DNA of 64,000 nucleotides from Bacteroidales bacterium (GCA_017502125.1 JAFVVN010000027.1:35844-99843), one strand, 5' to 3'; numbered from the stretch's first letter, positions 54,407 to 63,404 are shown. The notes: generated from the letters alone by a model not told the origin. Numbers and translations are program-made.

Positions 54407-54436
54407 CAAAGTTAACGATTTAAAACAAATATCCAA
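54407..54436 (-). promoter_or_regulatory. Consensus promoter, TTG-N19-TAACTTTG, upstream of the sugar operon
   Basis: On the minus strand TTG (54436-54434) is followed after exactly 19 bases by TAACTTTG (54414-54407). The predicted start is near 54401, about 195 bases before the permease ATG. No gene lies between except the possible microprotein. Confidence 0.75.
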
Positions 54437-54612
54437 ATTTTTCCGCAAATCTTTAACGCCTCCGGGCGCATTTTGCATCATATATTACCGTTACCTGTCC
54501 TAATTATGACAAACATATAGGAAATCCGGACTGGCAAGCGATTTGAATGGAGCCATCTGGAGAGAAATGATGAAAGTCACACTCCAGGAACCAACATTAA
54601 AACGAACATGAT

Positions 54613-54774
54613 ATGGACAAGTATGTATGCAACATCTGCGGATGGATCTATGACCCCGCAGAAGGAGATCCCGACTCAGGAATCGCCCCCGGAACCCCAT
54701 TCGAAGACATCCCGGATGACTGGACATGCCCGGCCTGCGGAGTAGGCAAGGAGCACTTCGAAAAGACGAGATGA
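54613..54774 (+). CDS. Rubredoxin
   Basis: A 53-residue single-iron electron carrier. Both Fe(Cys)4 half-sites are present: C-x2-C-G (CNICG, Cys6 and Cys9) and CPACG (Cys39 and Cys42), with [22 protein letters not shown] and the usual aromatic residues. The length is typical. It stands alone, divergent from the sugar operon and convergent with the acyl-CoA ligase, and ends at a bidirectional terminator. It may serve rubrerythrin-type peroxide defence or other anaerobic redox enzymes elsewhere in the genome. No clear promoter was found. Confidence 0.96.
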   Translation: MDKYVCNICGWIYDPAEGDPDSGIAPGTPFEDIPDDWTCPACGVGKEHFEKTR

Positions 54775-54788
54775 CAGACAGAAACAAA

Positions 54789-54820
54789 ACGGAAGGCCCT
54801 GAAGATTCAGAGCCTTCCGT
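54789..54820. terminator. Bidirectional terminator between rubredoxin and the acyl-CoA ligase
   Basis: ACGGAAGGC pairs with GCCTTCCGT (9 bp), extended by an inner CTGA/TCAG pairing. The minus strand continues TTTTGTTTC, the plus strand ATTTAT. It serves the two convergent genes. Confidence 0.85.
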
Positions 54821-54837
54821 ATTTATAACAGGTCCGC

Positions 54838-56748
54838 TTACAGTGAAGCGAGGTTCATATCGTTGACGATGTTCTTGCCTTCAGGAGTATAGGCGAACTC
54901 CATATTTGCCTTGTAGGCTTCCTCCACGCGACCACGGACAACCTTCATCGAACTGTTGAGGAAATGGTTCTGCTCGGTCCAAGGCTCAGGAAGAACACAG
55001 ACTGCAGCAGGGAGCCACCTTTCTGGGAATGCACCGAAGAGACGGCCGCCCTTACGATACATATTGACCTCATCCTGAAGCAGTTCAAGCATCTTGACCT
55101 TGGCTTCCTTAGAGGCCGGATCAAGTCCCAGCTCCTTCGCATAAGCCTTGAGCGCCTCCTTGTTAGGAGTGATGAGGGCGATAGTATATGGGTCCTGGCT
55201 ATTGTGGAGAAGGGCTCCGTCAATATATTTCGAACTTTCCACAAGGTTCTCCTCGATTCCCTCAGGAGAGTACTTCTCACCGTCTGCAGCAATAAGGAGC
55301 GACTTGAATCGTCCCACCACATAGAGCATCTCCTCGTCACGCATATATCCCATGTCTCCTGTGTGGAGCCAGCCGTCGATGATGGTATCGGCTGTAGACT
55401 TAGGGTTCTTCCAGTAACCTGCCATCACGTTCTCACCCTTGATGCATATCTCTCCCTTCACGCCGAAAGGCTGCTCTACGCCGTCCGCATCCAGAATCTT
55501 GATCTCCATTGGGGAAACGATCTTTCCTGATGATCCGAAGATGTGCTTTGCCGGAGAGTTGGCAGAAATGATAGGAGTCGCCTCAGAGAGGCCATAGCCC
55601 TGATACATAGGGATTCCGATAGCATAGTAGTATCTCTGGAGATCGATATCCAGGAGGGCGCCTCCACCGACGAAGAACTTCATGTTTCCGCCAAGTCCCT
55701 GACGCACTGCCTTGAATATGAGCTTGTCGAAAAGGAGCATGAGAGGCTTGCGGAAGATATCCACGAACTGTGTTCCCTTGTTGTAGCCTTCCTTGTTGTA
55801 TGCGATCGCGTTCCTGAGAGCGAAGTTGTAGAGTTTCTCTATGGTCTTGCCCTTCTTTGCGATGGTGGTCTCGATGTTCTTCTTGAAGCTCTTTGCAAGA
55901 GTAGGCACCGAAAGCATTACGCTTGGCTTAAGCTCCTGAATACTTGGAGATATGTTTCTGAGAGCTTCCTTGCCGCTTTTTCCTGAAGGAACCATTCCGA
56001 GGGATGCACCATAGGACATCATTGTATAGAAACCTGCCACATGGGCAAAGCAGTGGTCGAGAGGCAGGATGATGAGCATTCTGTCCTCAGGGGTCACGCC
56101 GATAACGGAGTGTGCCTGCTCCACATTAGCAGTATAGTTTCTATGAGTCAGGAGGATACCCTTAGGGTCTGCTGTAGTTCCTGAAGTGTAGCTGATGTTT
56201 GCATAATCATCCGGTCCCACTGACTTGTATCTCTGGATGAAGAGATCCTCATGTTCAGCCAGGAACTTGTCACCCATCTCGATTATCTCGCTGAGAAATA
56301 TCTCATTTTCCTTCTTGTCAGCGACCTCGTCGAAGAGGATGACCTTCTCCACCATAGGGCACTCAGGAAGGATGGCTCTGATCTTCGGCAGCTGGAACTT
56401 TGAGGTGATTATATACTTCGAATCCGAATGCTTCACGCGGAAGACAAGATCATTTGTCTCACCTAACTTGATCGAAAGCGGCACGTTTACGGCGCCGGCA
56501 TAAAGAACTCCAAGTTCTCCAATCACCCAAAGGTCGCGTCCCTCACTGAGATATGAAACCTTTTCCCCTTTCTGAACACCGAGAGCCATAAGACCGGCTG
56601 CGATGCGTTTTGCTTTAGCCAATGTTTCCTCATAAGTGGTCTGTTCCCACACTCCTGTGTCAAGGTTCTTCTCCCACAGGAAAGGATTCTTGGAAAACTT
56701 GGCAACATACTTCTCAACAAAGTCAATGATTGTCAATCTTTCAGTCAT
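54838..56748 (-). CDS. Long-chain acyl-CoA ligase (AMP-forming)
   Basis: A 636-residue adenylate-forming enzyme that activates fatty acids to acyl-CoA. The AMP-binding signature is YTSGTTADPKGILLTHRN. MYQGYGLSEATP and GWLHTGDMGYMRDEEMLYV follow, with the C-terminal hinge and a catalytic lysine (SSMKVVRGRV region). The family is the FadD/FACL type common in Bacteroidota, probably membrane-associated and used for recycling exogenous or membrane fatty acids. It precedes the terminator 54789-54820 and follows the deoxynucleoside kinase by 28 bases. Confidence 0.95.
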   Translation of the reverse strand: MTERLTIIDFVEKYVAKFSKNPFLWEKNLDTGVWEQTTYEETLAKAKRIAAGLMALGVQKGEKVSYLSEGRDLWVIGELGVLYAGAVNVPLSIKLGETNDLVFRVKHSDSKYIITSKFQLPKIRAILPECPMVEKVILFDEVADKKENEIFLSEIIEMGDKFLAEHEDLFIQRYKSVGPDDYANISYTSGTTADPKGILLTHRNYTANVEQAHSVIGVTPEDRMLIILPLDHCFAHVAGFYTMMSYGASLGMVPSGKSGKEALRNISPSIQELKPSVMLSVPTLAKSFKKNIETTIAKKGKTIEKLYNFALRNAIAYNKEGYNKGTQFVDIFRKPLMLLFDKLIFKAVRQGLGGNMKFFVGGGALLDIDLQRYYYAIGIPMYQGYGLSEATPIISANSPAKHIFGSSGKIVSPMEIKILDADGVEQPFGVKGEICIKGENVMAGYWKNPKSTADTIIDGWLHTGDMGYMRDEEMLYVVGRFKSLLIAADGEKYSPEGIEENLVESSKYIDGALLHNSQDPYTIALITPNKEALKAYAKELGLDPASKEAKVKMLELLQDEVNMYRKGGRLFGAFPERWLPAAVCVLPEPWTEQNHFLNSSMKVVRGRVEEAYKANMEFAYTPEGKNIVNDMNLASL

Positions 56749-56776
56749 AACATTAAATTTATAGGTTTAGTACAGT

Positions 56777-57397
56777 TTACTCATTCTTGAAAAGTCCGAA
56801 GAGTTCCGCATCTATCTTGTCGGTCACCTCCTGGAAGTCCTCTGGACGGTTCTCGAACTTGATGCGGTCCACATCCAGGATAAGGAGCCTGTGCTTGTAG
56901 TCCTTGATCCAGTTCTCGTAACGCTCGTTCAGACCTGTGATATAATCGATCCGGATGCTCTTCTCATACTCGCGGCCACGTTTCTGGATCTGGCCGATGA
57001 GGTTAGGGATGGAGCTTCTCAGGTATATGAGAAGGTCCGGCGGATTCACCAATGACATCATGAGATCGAAGAGGTCCGAATAATTCTCGAAGTCCCTTGT
57101 GCTCATCAGACCCATTCCGTGAAGGTTGGGGGCAAAGATACGGGCATCCTCATATATGGTGCGGTCCTGGATGATAACCTCGTCAAGCTTTGAGATATCC
57201 ACCACATCCTTGAACCTTTTATTAAGAAAATACACCTGAAGATTGAAAGACCATCTCTCCATATCCTCATAGAAATCAGCAAGGTATGGGTTATAGTCCA
57301 CGGACTCGAACTTCGGAGTCCAACCGTAGTGGGCAGCGAGCATCTTTGTAAGAGTGGTCTTTCCGCTGCCGATGTTTCCGGCAATCGCTATATGCAT
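56777..57397 (-). CDS. Deoxynucleoside kinase
   Basis: A 206-residue dNK-type kinase that phosphorylates deoxynucleosides for salvage. P-loop GNIGSGKTT (7-15), FESVDYNPYLADFYED (substrate-binding Glu region), the QDRTIYEDARIF block with its DR(S/T) motif, and the LID region RGREYEKSIR are visible. Length and motifs match the deoxyadenosine/deoxyguanosine kinase group of Bacteroidota and Firmicutes. Exact base preference cannot be read off. Confidence 0.94.
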   Translation of the reverse strand: MHIAIAGNIGSGKTTLTKMLAAHYGWTPKFESVDYNPYLADFYEDMERWSFNLQVYFLNKRFKDVVDISKLDEVIIQDRTIYEDARIFAPNLHGMGLMSTRDFENYSDLFDLMMSLVNPPDLLIYLRSSIPNLIGQIQKRGREYEKSIRIDYITGLNERYENWIKDYKHRLLILDVDRIKFENRPEDFQEVTDKIDAELFGLFKNE

Positions 57398-57427
57398 AAG
57401 TTTATCATTTTAAGTTATTCCGCATCA

Positions 57428-57464
57428 AGATTTCTCGACTCGCCTGGCTTGTTCAAAATGACAG
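57428..57464. repeat. Short dispersed repeat, copy 2
   Basis: AGATTTCTCGACTC...ATGACAG as at 41504-41544, here in the 197-base gap between two divergent genes. A further GTCAGAATGACAAG follows at 57476-57486. The gap also holds TATTTTTG at 57562-57569, the likely -7 element of the hydrolase gene. Confidence 0.5.
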
Positions 57465-57594
57465 ACGCAGGCCGGTCAGAATGACAAGTTCAGTTTCCAG
57501 TCAAGAAACAGTGATGGAGCTTTTCTACCATAATAGTTAGCAAACATACTAATTCTTTTCGTATTTTTGTGTGTTTTTAAGAATAATTTAACCA

Positions 57595-58281
57595 ATGCAT
57601 ATCAAACATTTCACATTCAACGCCTTTCAGGAGCGTTCATTTCTGGTCTGGGACGACGATTGTAACTGCGCTTTCATCGACCCCGGATTCCTCGACGCAT
57701 CAGAGGAGGAAAGACTCACTTCATTCGTAGCTGCAAAGGGGCTGAAGCCTGTGTGCATAATGCTCACACATGCGCATTTCGACCACATCTATGGAGTCTC
57801 ACGCCTGGCTGACTCATACGGCATTCCAGTCTATATGCATCCTGCGGAAAAGCACACCCTGGAGGTGACCAACCCTTACCTCTGCAAGATGTTCGGGCTG
57901 CCGGAACCGGCCGCTTTCGAGTGGAATCCCATACAGGAGGCTGGTGAAGGGGGTTCCGTGAACGGTCAGAATGCCGTTCATGTGGGAAGTCTGAAGTTTG
58001 AGGTGCTGGATACGCCGGGACATACTCCCGGAGGCGTATGTTTCCTGGAGCGCACAGAGAACGTAATGCTCAGCGGAGACACGTTGTTTGCAGGGGCCAT
58101 CGGGCGCACCGATCATCCGGGAGGCGACTACGACCTGCTCATGAAGAGCATATTCGAAAAGCTGATCTGCCTGGAAGGGAAGGTGGAAGTACTGCCGGGA
58201 CATGGGCCGGACACGTCCATAGCCGACGAACGCATGACCAATCCGTTCCTCCTCCCGTTCAACCAGCCTCTTGAAGACTAG
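57595..58281 (+). CDS. MBL-fold hydrolase (glyoxalase II-like)
   Basis: A 228-residue metallo-beta-lactamase-fold protein. The metal motif THAHFDH is at 58-64, then DTPGHTPGGVCF, SGDTLFAGAIGRTD and the C-terminal GHGP complete the dinuclear site. Relatives hydrolyse thioesters such as S-lactoylglutathione; in a glutathione-poor anaerobe the true substrate is probably another thioester. It is monocistronic with its own -7 element and a perfect terminator. Confidence 0.94.
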   Translation: MHIKHFTFNAFQERSFLVWDDDCNCAFIDPGFLDASEEERLTSFVAAKGLKPVCIMLTHAHFDHIYGVSRLADSYGIPVYMHPAEKHTLEVTNPYLCKMFGLPEPAAFEWNPIQEAGEGGSVNGQNAVHVGSLKFEVLDTPGHTPGGVCFLERTENVMLSGDTLFAGAIGRTDHPGGDYDLLMKSIFEKLICLEGKVEVLPGHGPDTSIADERMTNPFLLPFNQPLED

Positions 58282-58285
58282 TTTA

Positions 58286-58329
58286 GCATCGACAGGCAGA
58301 AAAATGGCTGTTTCTCTGCCTGTCGATGC
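58286..58329 (+). terminator. Terminator of the MBL hydrolase gene
   Basis: A perfect 15-bp stem (GCATCGACAGGCAGA and its complement) with a 14-base loop, followed by CATTTTT, four bases after the stop codon. Confidence 0.9.
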
Positions 58330-58362
58330 CATTTTTGACACATTTTGGCCACTTTCAGGGAC

Positions 58363-58398
58363 CGACAGGCAATGTTTTGACTGAAAAGCTGCCTGTCG
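58363..58398. repeat. Second CGACAGGCA/TGCCTGTCG hairpin
   Basis: A 9-bp stem with an 18-base loop that repeats the arm sequence of the terminator 35 bases upstream. It looks like a decayed duplicate of that terminator. Confidence 0.6.
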
Positions 58399-58409
58399 AT
58401 GCCTATACC

Positions 58410-58710
58410 GACTGGGGGTTTTCAGAGCAAAGCGACTGCCTCAACAGAGGCGCGACCGGGCCGGGTATTTGCGCCAGCAAATACGGAAAGGCGAAAAGGT
58501 CGCCGGCCGAAACAAAGTGAAGGCCGCATGCCCCAAGGGGCTGTCACCGCAGGTGACTGGGGGTTTTCGGAGCGAAGCGACTGCCTCGACAGAGGCGCGA
58601 CCGGGCCGGGTATTTGCGACAGCAAATATGGAAAGGCGAAAAGGTCGCCGGCCGAAACAAAGTGAAGGCCGCATGCCCCTCGGGGCTGTCACCGCAGGTG
58701 ACTGGGGGTT
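58410..58710. repeat. Tandem repeat of a 145-base GC-rich unit (2.08 copies)
   Basis: Units at 58410-58554 and 58555-58699 differ at about 7 positions (95% identical); 58700-58710 begins a third. The unit holds palindromes: CCCC-NN-GGGG, TCACCGCAGGTGA, TATTTGC-GCAAATA. The partial third unit reaches the stop codon of the nucleoside kinase gene at 58709-58711. Frames spanning the units are repetitive and arginine-rich, not proteins. This fills most of the 427-base gap. Confidence 0.92.
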
Positions 58711-60388
58711 ATAAGGTCTGCCCCGCAATAAACTCCCGCAAAATGGAAGTAGGCGGAATAGCCGCAATCTCAGTCGGCGACAGAGCCACGATATAGTCCA
58801 GGAACTTCAGCATGCGCGAGGCCTCCGTATAAGCCGGAGAGTTAGGTGAAATGCGGCGAAGAAGCGGTTCTGCATAATATTTCAGCACCGGAAGTTCGAA
58901 AATGTGGGCCGAATTGAACACCGCATCGGCATTTTCCTGGAACGGAAAGATATTGCGGTTCTCCCCACGACGCACGCTCTGCCATCTCATAATGGTGTCT
59001 TCCGGAACCACTCCCCTTGTGCGGTTGTCGCGGATCATGCGACGGAGCATACGGTTATCAGAAGTCGAGATATTATTGTTCTCGTCGATGGACAGCGATG
59101 TGAGGGCGGAGGCATAGACACGGAAGACCTTGGAACTGTCCACTCCAGGAATCATTGCAGGATTCAGAGCATGGATTCCCTCCATGATGAGAATGTCCTT
59201 TTCGTGAAGCTGCATCATGTCCCCGTTGAAATATCTCTTTCCCTCCTTGAAGTCGAAACGCGGAATCTCCACTTCGCGTCCCTCAAGAAGCTCATTGAGT
59301 TGCTGCCCGAGGAACTTGAGATCCATCGCCTCCAAAGCCTCGAAGTCATATTCCCCATTTTCGTCGCGAGGAGTCAACTCCCTGTCCACAAAATAGTTAT
59401 CCAGCTCGATAACCTTCGGATTCAGTCCCAGGATACGGCACTGGATCGCCAGGCGCCTTGATGTGGAGGTCTTTCCGCTGCTGGATGGACCGGCGATGAA
59501 CACAATCTTCACACTGCCGCGACGTGCATAGATCTGGTCAGCGATCTCCGCATATTTCCTCTCATGAAGTGCCTCGGAAAGATTGATCAGGTCCACTATC
59601 CCTCCGGACTTCACCTTGCGGTTGAGCGCACCCACTCCCTTGACTCCCATGACCGAACACCAGTCCGAATGCTCCTCGAGTGCAGTGGCAAGCTTGGACT
59701 GCCTCTTCATCGGAAGCACCTTGTCAGGAGATCCGTCCATAGGGTACTGAAGACAGAAACCGTCGTTGAACCCCGAAATGTCGAAGGTGGTCAGACAGCC
59801 TGTGGAAGTGGTCAGAGGACCATAGAAGGTGTCCGCAAGGCCATCCAGCCAATAGACATTGTAATGAAAACGTCCAAGACTCTTCAAAAGTCGCGACTTC
59901 TCATGCTGTCCGTTGGACTCGAAGATAGAAGTAGCCTCTTCGAGGGTCATCATCCGCTTGGTGAACGGGAGGTCAGCCTCTATGATATGCCTCATACGGC
60001 CCTGAATCTCAGAAAGTTCGTCATCCGTCATAAAATATACCTGAGGACGGCCGTCATCCATGAGCCTCCGCTCCCGGACCTCGCAGTAGAGCCCGCTCGG
60101 GAGGGAATAGTCTATGGCAAGCACCTTGTCAGGATACATGTCATGGATGACCTTCTGCAGCACGAAGCAGAGAGAACGGATATATGTCCTTCTTCCGTCC
60201 GGGTGGCCATAGTCGACAAAACGCACATTATGAGGATTGATGACCTTATAGTCCAAGGACTTGAGCTTGTTGTCGACAAGGGCAGCCAGCGTCCTGCCAT
60301 CCGAAAGCGCAAGCTCCTTGAGTGTCGTTCCCATAGGTACACTGATCCGTGTCCCTGAATTTTCGCAGAATATCTTGATTTCTTCCAT
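58709..60388 (-). CDS. Nucleoside kinase (uridine kinase-like) with TGS-type N-terminus
   Basis: A 559-residue cytoplasmic protein: a TGS/ubiquitin-like N-terminal domain (IKIFCENSGTRISVPMGTTL), a region like the second domain of threonyl-tRNA synthetase (about 70-270), and a C-terminal uridine-kinase-type P-loop domain. Walker A is GPSSSGKTSTS (about residues 297-307), followed by KVIELDNYFVDRE and LIMEGIHALNP. This architecture is conserved in Bacteroidota and Firmicutes; it is annotated as nucleoside kinase, and the role of the synthetase-like part is unknown. It follows uvrA by two bases. Confidence 0.93.
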   Translation of the reverse strand: MEEIKIFCENSGTRISVPMGTTLKELALSDGRTLAALVDNKLKSLDYKVINPHNVRFVDYGHPDGRRTYIRSLCFVLQKVIHDMYPDKVLAIDYSLPSGLYCEVRERRLMDDGRPQVYFMTDDELSEIQGRMRHIIEADLPFTKRMMTLEEATSIFESNGQHEKSRLLKSLGRFHYNVYWLDGLADTFYGPLTTSTGCLTTFDISGFNDGFCLQYPMDGSPDKVLPMKRQSKLATALEEHSDWCSVMGVKGVGALNRKVKSGGIVDLINLSEALHERKYAEIADQIYARRGSVKIVFIAGPSSSGKTSTSRRLAIQCRILGLNPKVIELDNYFVDRELTPRDENGEYDFEALEAMDLKFLGQQLNELLEGREVEIPRFDFKEGKRYFNGDMMQLHEKDILIMEGIHALNPAMIPGVDSSKVFRVYASALTSLSIDENNNISTSDNRMLRRMIRDNRTRGVVPEDTIMRWQSVRRGENRNIFPFQENADAVFNSAHIFELPVLKYYAEPLLRRISPNSPAYTEASRMLKFLDYIVALSPTEIAAIPPTSILREFIAGQTL

Positions 60389-60390
60389 AT

Positions 60391-63198
60391 CTATAGAACC
60401 TCTTTAAGAAACGGACCTGTCACTGAATCCGGATTGTCGGCCAGTTGTTCCGGGGTGCCGGCTGCAACAATCATTCCCCCGCGGCGTCCACCGTCAGGAC
60501 CCATGTCGAATATGTAGTCGACAGACTTGAGGATATCCAGGTTATGCTCGATTATTATCACGGTATTTCCCTGATCCACAAGCTGTTGCAGCACACCGAG
60601 AAGCACCTTTATATCATCGAAATGCAGACCGGTGGTCGGCTCATCCAATATATATAATGTGTTGCCGGTACCCCTTCGCGCAAGCTCTGCGGCAAGCTTC
60701 ATACGCTGACTCTCACCACCCGACAGGGTCACAGCAGACTGGCCCAGATGCACATATCCCAATCCCACATCCACAAGAGCCTTCAGCTTCTGGGCAATGG
60801 AAGGGATGTTCTCGAAGAACTCATATGCCTCGCTGATCGTCATCTCAAGGACATCGTTTATGTTCTTTCCCTTATATCTGACGGCAAGGGTGTCATTCTT
60901 GTAGCGTCGGCCGCGGCACTCGTTGCAGACCACATTCACAGACGGGAGGAAGTTCATCTCTATGACCTTTATTCCCGCTCCCTTGCATTCCTCACAACGT
61001 CCGCCCGGCACGTTGAACGAGAAACGTCCCGCCTTGAAACCCCTCACCTTTGCATCGGGAGTGGCCTCAAAGAGGGTGCGGATGTCGTTGAACACTCCTG
61101 TGAAAGTGGCTGGATTGCTTCGAGGGGTACGTCCTATAGGGCTCTGGTCGATTTCTATAAGCTTGTCTATATTCTCCACACCTACTATGTCCCCATATGG
61201 AAGAGGATGCATCTTGGCATTGTAGAACCGGTTCTTTAAAACAGGCATCAGGGTCTCGTTGATCAGGGAGGACTTGCCGCTTCCGCTGACTCCGCTTATG
61301 CCTATGAACATTCCGAGCGGGAAATCCACATCCACATTCTTGAGATTGTTTCCCCTGGCACCACGCAGACCGAGTGTGAGTCCGTTACCCCTGCGCCGTC
61401 TGGCCGGAACCTCTATGCTCCTGTCGCCACGAAGATAGTCCAGAGTCGTGGACCGTCCTATTATGAGCTTGTCTGCCGGCACATCTGGCTCCGTCACCGG
61501 ACTTTCACCCTTCTTCGCCAATCCGAGACTGGTCAGCGGTGCAGAAAGACATATACGGCCTCCTCCGACACCTGCCCCGGGTCCCACATCCACCAGCCAG
61601 TCCGCCTCCATCATGGTCTCGGCATCATGCTCGACGACCATCACGGAATTGCCTTCGTCACGGAGTTTCTTAAGCGAGGCTATGAGCTTGCGGTTGTCCC
61701 TCTGATGGAGTCCGATGCTCGGCTCGTCAAGAATATAGAGTACGTTGACCAGCTTCGAGCCGATCTGAGTGGCCAGACGGATTCTCTGACTCTCACCACC
61801 TGAAAGCGAGGCTGTCGCACGATCCAGAGAAAGGTAGTCCAGTCCCACATCGAGCAGGAAGCCGACCCTGTCCTTGAGTTCCTTGAGGATGTCCCTGGCG
61901 ATTATGCTTTCCCTTCCGCCGAGCTTTCCGTCCAGGGTCCCGAGCCACTGGCCGAGCTGGCTGATTTCCATTGCGGCCACCTCCGATATGGTCTTGCCGT
62001 CTATCTTGAAATATGTGGTCTCCTTGTTCAGCCTGGTTCCGCCGCACTCCGGACACACGACCTTGTCACTGATGTCGCTGACTATTCCCGAGAAGGACAC
62101 CATCTCGGAAGACGAGCCTTCTCCCACCCTGAAGAGTTCATCGGAGCCGAACACGATCAGAGACACCACCTCGTCAGGAAGTTCATCTATAGGGTCATAT
62201 AACGAGAAGTTGTATTTTCTTGCTATCGAACGTATTACATCGAATTTCTTAGTCTCGCGCACCTTGCCCAAGGGAACGATTCCTCCCTCAGCTATGGACA
62301 GGCTGCGGTCCGGGATGATGGTGTCCATATTCACATCCACTATCATACCGAGTCCCTTGCAGTGCCGGCAATAGCCCTGAGGTGAGTTGAACGAGAACGA
62401 ATGAGGAGCCGGTTCGGCCAGCGAGAGTCCTGTGTCCGGGCAGACAAGATGCTTGGAATAGTGGCTGAGGGCACCTGTCTCCATATCCATTATGGCCACG
62501 GACCCCTTGCCATAGTTCAGAGCAGTCATCACGGAGTCCTTTATGCGCCTGGCATCCTTCTCCGACGGTTTGAGACGGTCTATCACCAGTTCTATGAAAT
62601 GGGCCTTGTAACGGTCCAGGGCATCCAGTTCGCTGAGCTCATGAAGCTCTCCGTCCACACGCACCTGAGTGTAGCCCCTCTTCCTCATCTGCTCAAGGAG
62701 TTCCTTGTAATGTCCCTTTCGACCTCTTATCACAGGAGCCAGAAGGTAGCACTTCCTGTCCTTGTAGTTATCCATGATGAGGGAGACTATCTGCTCGTCA
62801 GTGTAGCGGATCATCGGCTTGCCGGTCTGAGGGGAGTAGGCTGTGGCGGCCCTTGCATAGAACAGACGGAGGAAGTCATATATCTCCGTTATGGTTCCCA
62901 CGGTCGAGCGCGGATTGTTGCCTGTGGTCTTCTGCTCAATGGCGATGATCGGGCTGAGTCCGGTGATAGATTCCACCTCCGGCTTCTCGAGTATGCCCAT
63001 GAAATGTTTCGCATAGGTCGAAAGCGTATCCATATAACGCCTCTGCCCCTCAGCGTATATCGTGTCGAATGCCAGGGAAGACTTTCCGCTTCCGCTGAGT
63101 CCGGTCACGACGACGAACTTTCCGCGCGGAATCGACAGGCTGGCATCCTTCAGATTGTGAGCCTTGGCCCCCTTGATCTCTATATATTCGTTCTTCAT
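60391..63198 (-). CDS. uvrA: Excinuclease ABC subunit A
   Basis: The damage-recognition ATPase of nucleotide excision repair. The 935-residue protein has two ABC modules: Walker A GLSGSGKSS (33-41) and GVSGSGKSS (about 620), and two LSGGESQR signatures. The C-terminal zinc finger is intact (CEECKGAG...CNECRGR). The first zinc site reads CPDTGLS then CRHC, lacking one cysteine; I recall this variant from other Bacteroidota UvrA. I start at 63198 (MKNEYIEIKG) because the promoter at 63272-63301 would begin inside or after the longer form's start. Confidence 0.97.
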   Translation of the reverse strand: MKNEYIEIKGAKAHNLKDASLSIPRGKFVVVTGLSGSGKSSLAFDTIYAEGQRRYMDTLSTYAKHFMGILEKPEVESITGLSPIIAIEQKTTGNNPRSTVGTITEIYDFLRLFYARAATAYSPQTGKPMIRYTDEQIVSLIMDNYKDRKCYLLAPVIRGRKGHYKELLEQMRKRGYTQVRVDGELHELSELDALDRYKAHFIELVIDRLKPSEKDARRIKDSVMTALNYGKGSVAIMDMETGALSHYSKHLVCPDTGLSLAEPAPHSFSFNSPQGYCRHCKGLGMIVDVNMDTIIPDRSLSIAEGGIVPLGKVRETKKFDVIRSIARKYNFSLYDPIDELPDEVVSLIVFGSDELFRVGEGSSSEMVSFSGIVSDISDKVVCPECGGTRLNKETTYFKIDGKTISEVAAMEISQLGQWLGTLDGKLGGRESIIARDILKELKDRVGFLLDVGLDYLSLDRATASLSGGESQRIRLATQIGSKLVNVLYILDEPSIGLHQRDNRKLIASLKKLRDEGNSVMVVEHDAETMMEADWLVDVGPGAGVGGGRICLSAPLTSLGLAKKGESPVTEPDVPADKLIIGRSTTLDYLRGDRSIEVPARRRRGNGLTLGLRGARGNNLKNVDVDFPLGMFIGISGVSGSGKSSLINETLMPVLKNRFYNAKMHPLPYGDIVGVENIDKLIEIDQSPIGRTPRSNPATFTGVFNDIRTLFEATPDAKVRGFKAGRFSFNVPGGRCEECKGAGIKVIEMNFLPSVNVVCNECRGRRYKNDTLAVRYKGKNINDVLEMTISEAYEFFENIPSIAQKLKALVDVGLGYVHLGQSAVTLSGGESQRMKLAAELARRGTGNTLYILDEPTTGLHFDDIKVLLGVLQQLVDQGNTVIIIEHNLDILKSVDYIFDMGPDGGRRGGMIVAAGTPEQLADNPDSVTGPFLKEVL

Positions 63199-63271
63199 AT
63201 CACTCCGTCTATTTTCTTCCGGTTCCGGCATACGAGGTCCATATATCACCAACCGATCCGAAATCAACCCT

Positions 63272-63301
63272 TAAAGATAGGAACTTGTCAGAAAATCTCA
63301 A
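63272..63301 (-). promoter_or_regulatory. uvrA promoter, TTG-N19-TATCTTTA
   Basis: On the minus strand TTG (63301-63299) is 19 bases before TATCTTTA (63279-63272), one mismatch from consensus. Transcription from about 63266 gives a 68-base leader before the ATG at 63198. Confidence 0.65.
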
Positions 63302-63404
63302 AAGATATTTTGGGAAAGCAAAGACTTGCATCTTTGGCACGGTATTGGCAATTATTTCCGACCGAATAGTTTTTTCATAGGTTAAGTTTTAGGTTAGAAT
63401 TGCG

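Noticed and set aside
58410-58710. CRISPR array
   Set aside because: The units are 145 bases long and contiguous, with no short repeat/spacer alternation and no cas genes.
58326-58796. Overlapping arginine-rich frames of 60-108 codons on both strands
   Set aside because: All derive from the 145-base tandem repeat and repeat the same peptide; no start context or family.
60391-63198. First zinc site of UvrA missing a cysteine as evidence of a degenerate paralogue
   Set aside because: The CPxTG form occurs in other Bacteroidota UvrA as far as I recall, and all ATPase motifs are intact.
62401-63369. Plus-strand frame of 322 codons
   Set aside because: Antisense to uvrA; leucine/histidine-rich composition is typical of a shadow frame.
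63352-63378. Eight-codon frame MKKLFGRK on the minus strand
   Set aside because: Too short to judge, and it lies upstream of the predicted uvrA transcription start, so it would not be in that mRNA.
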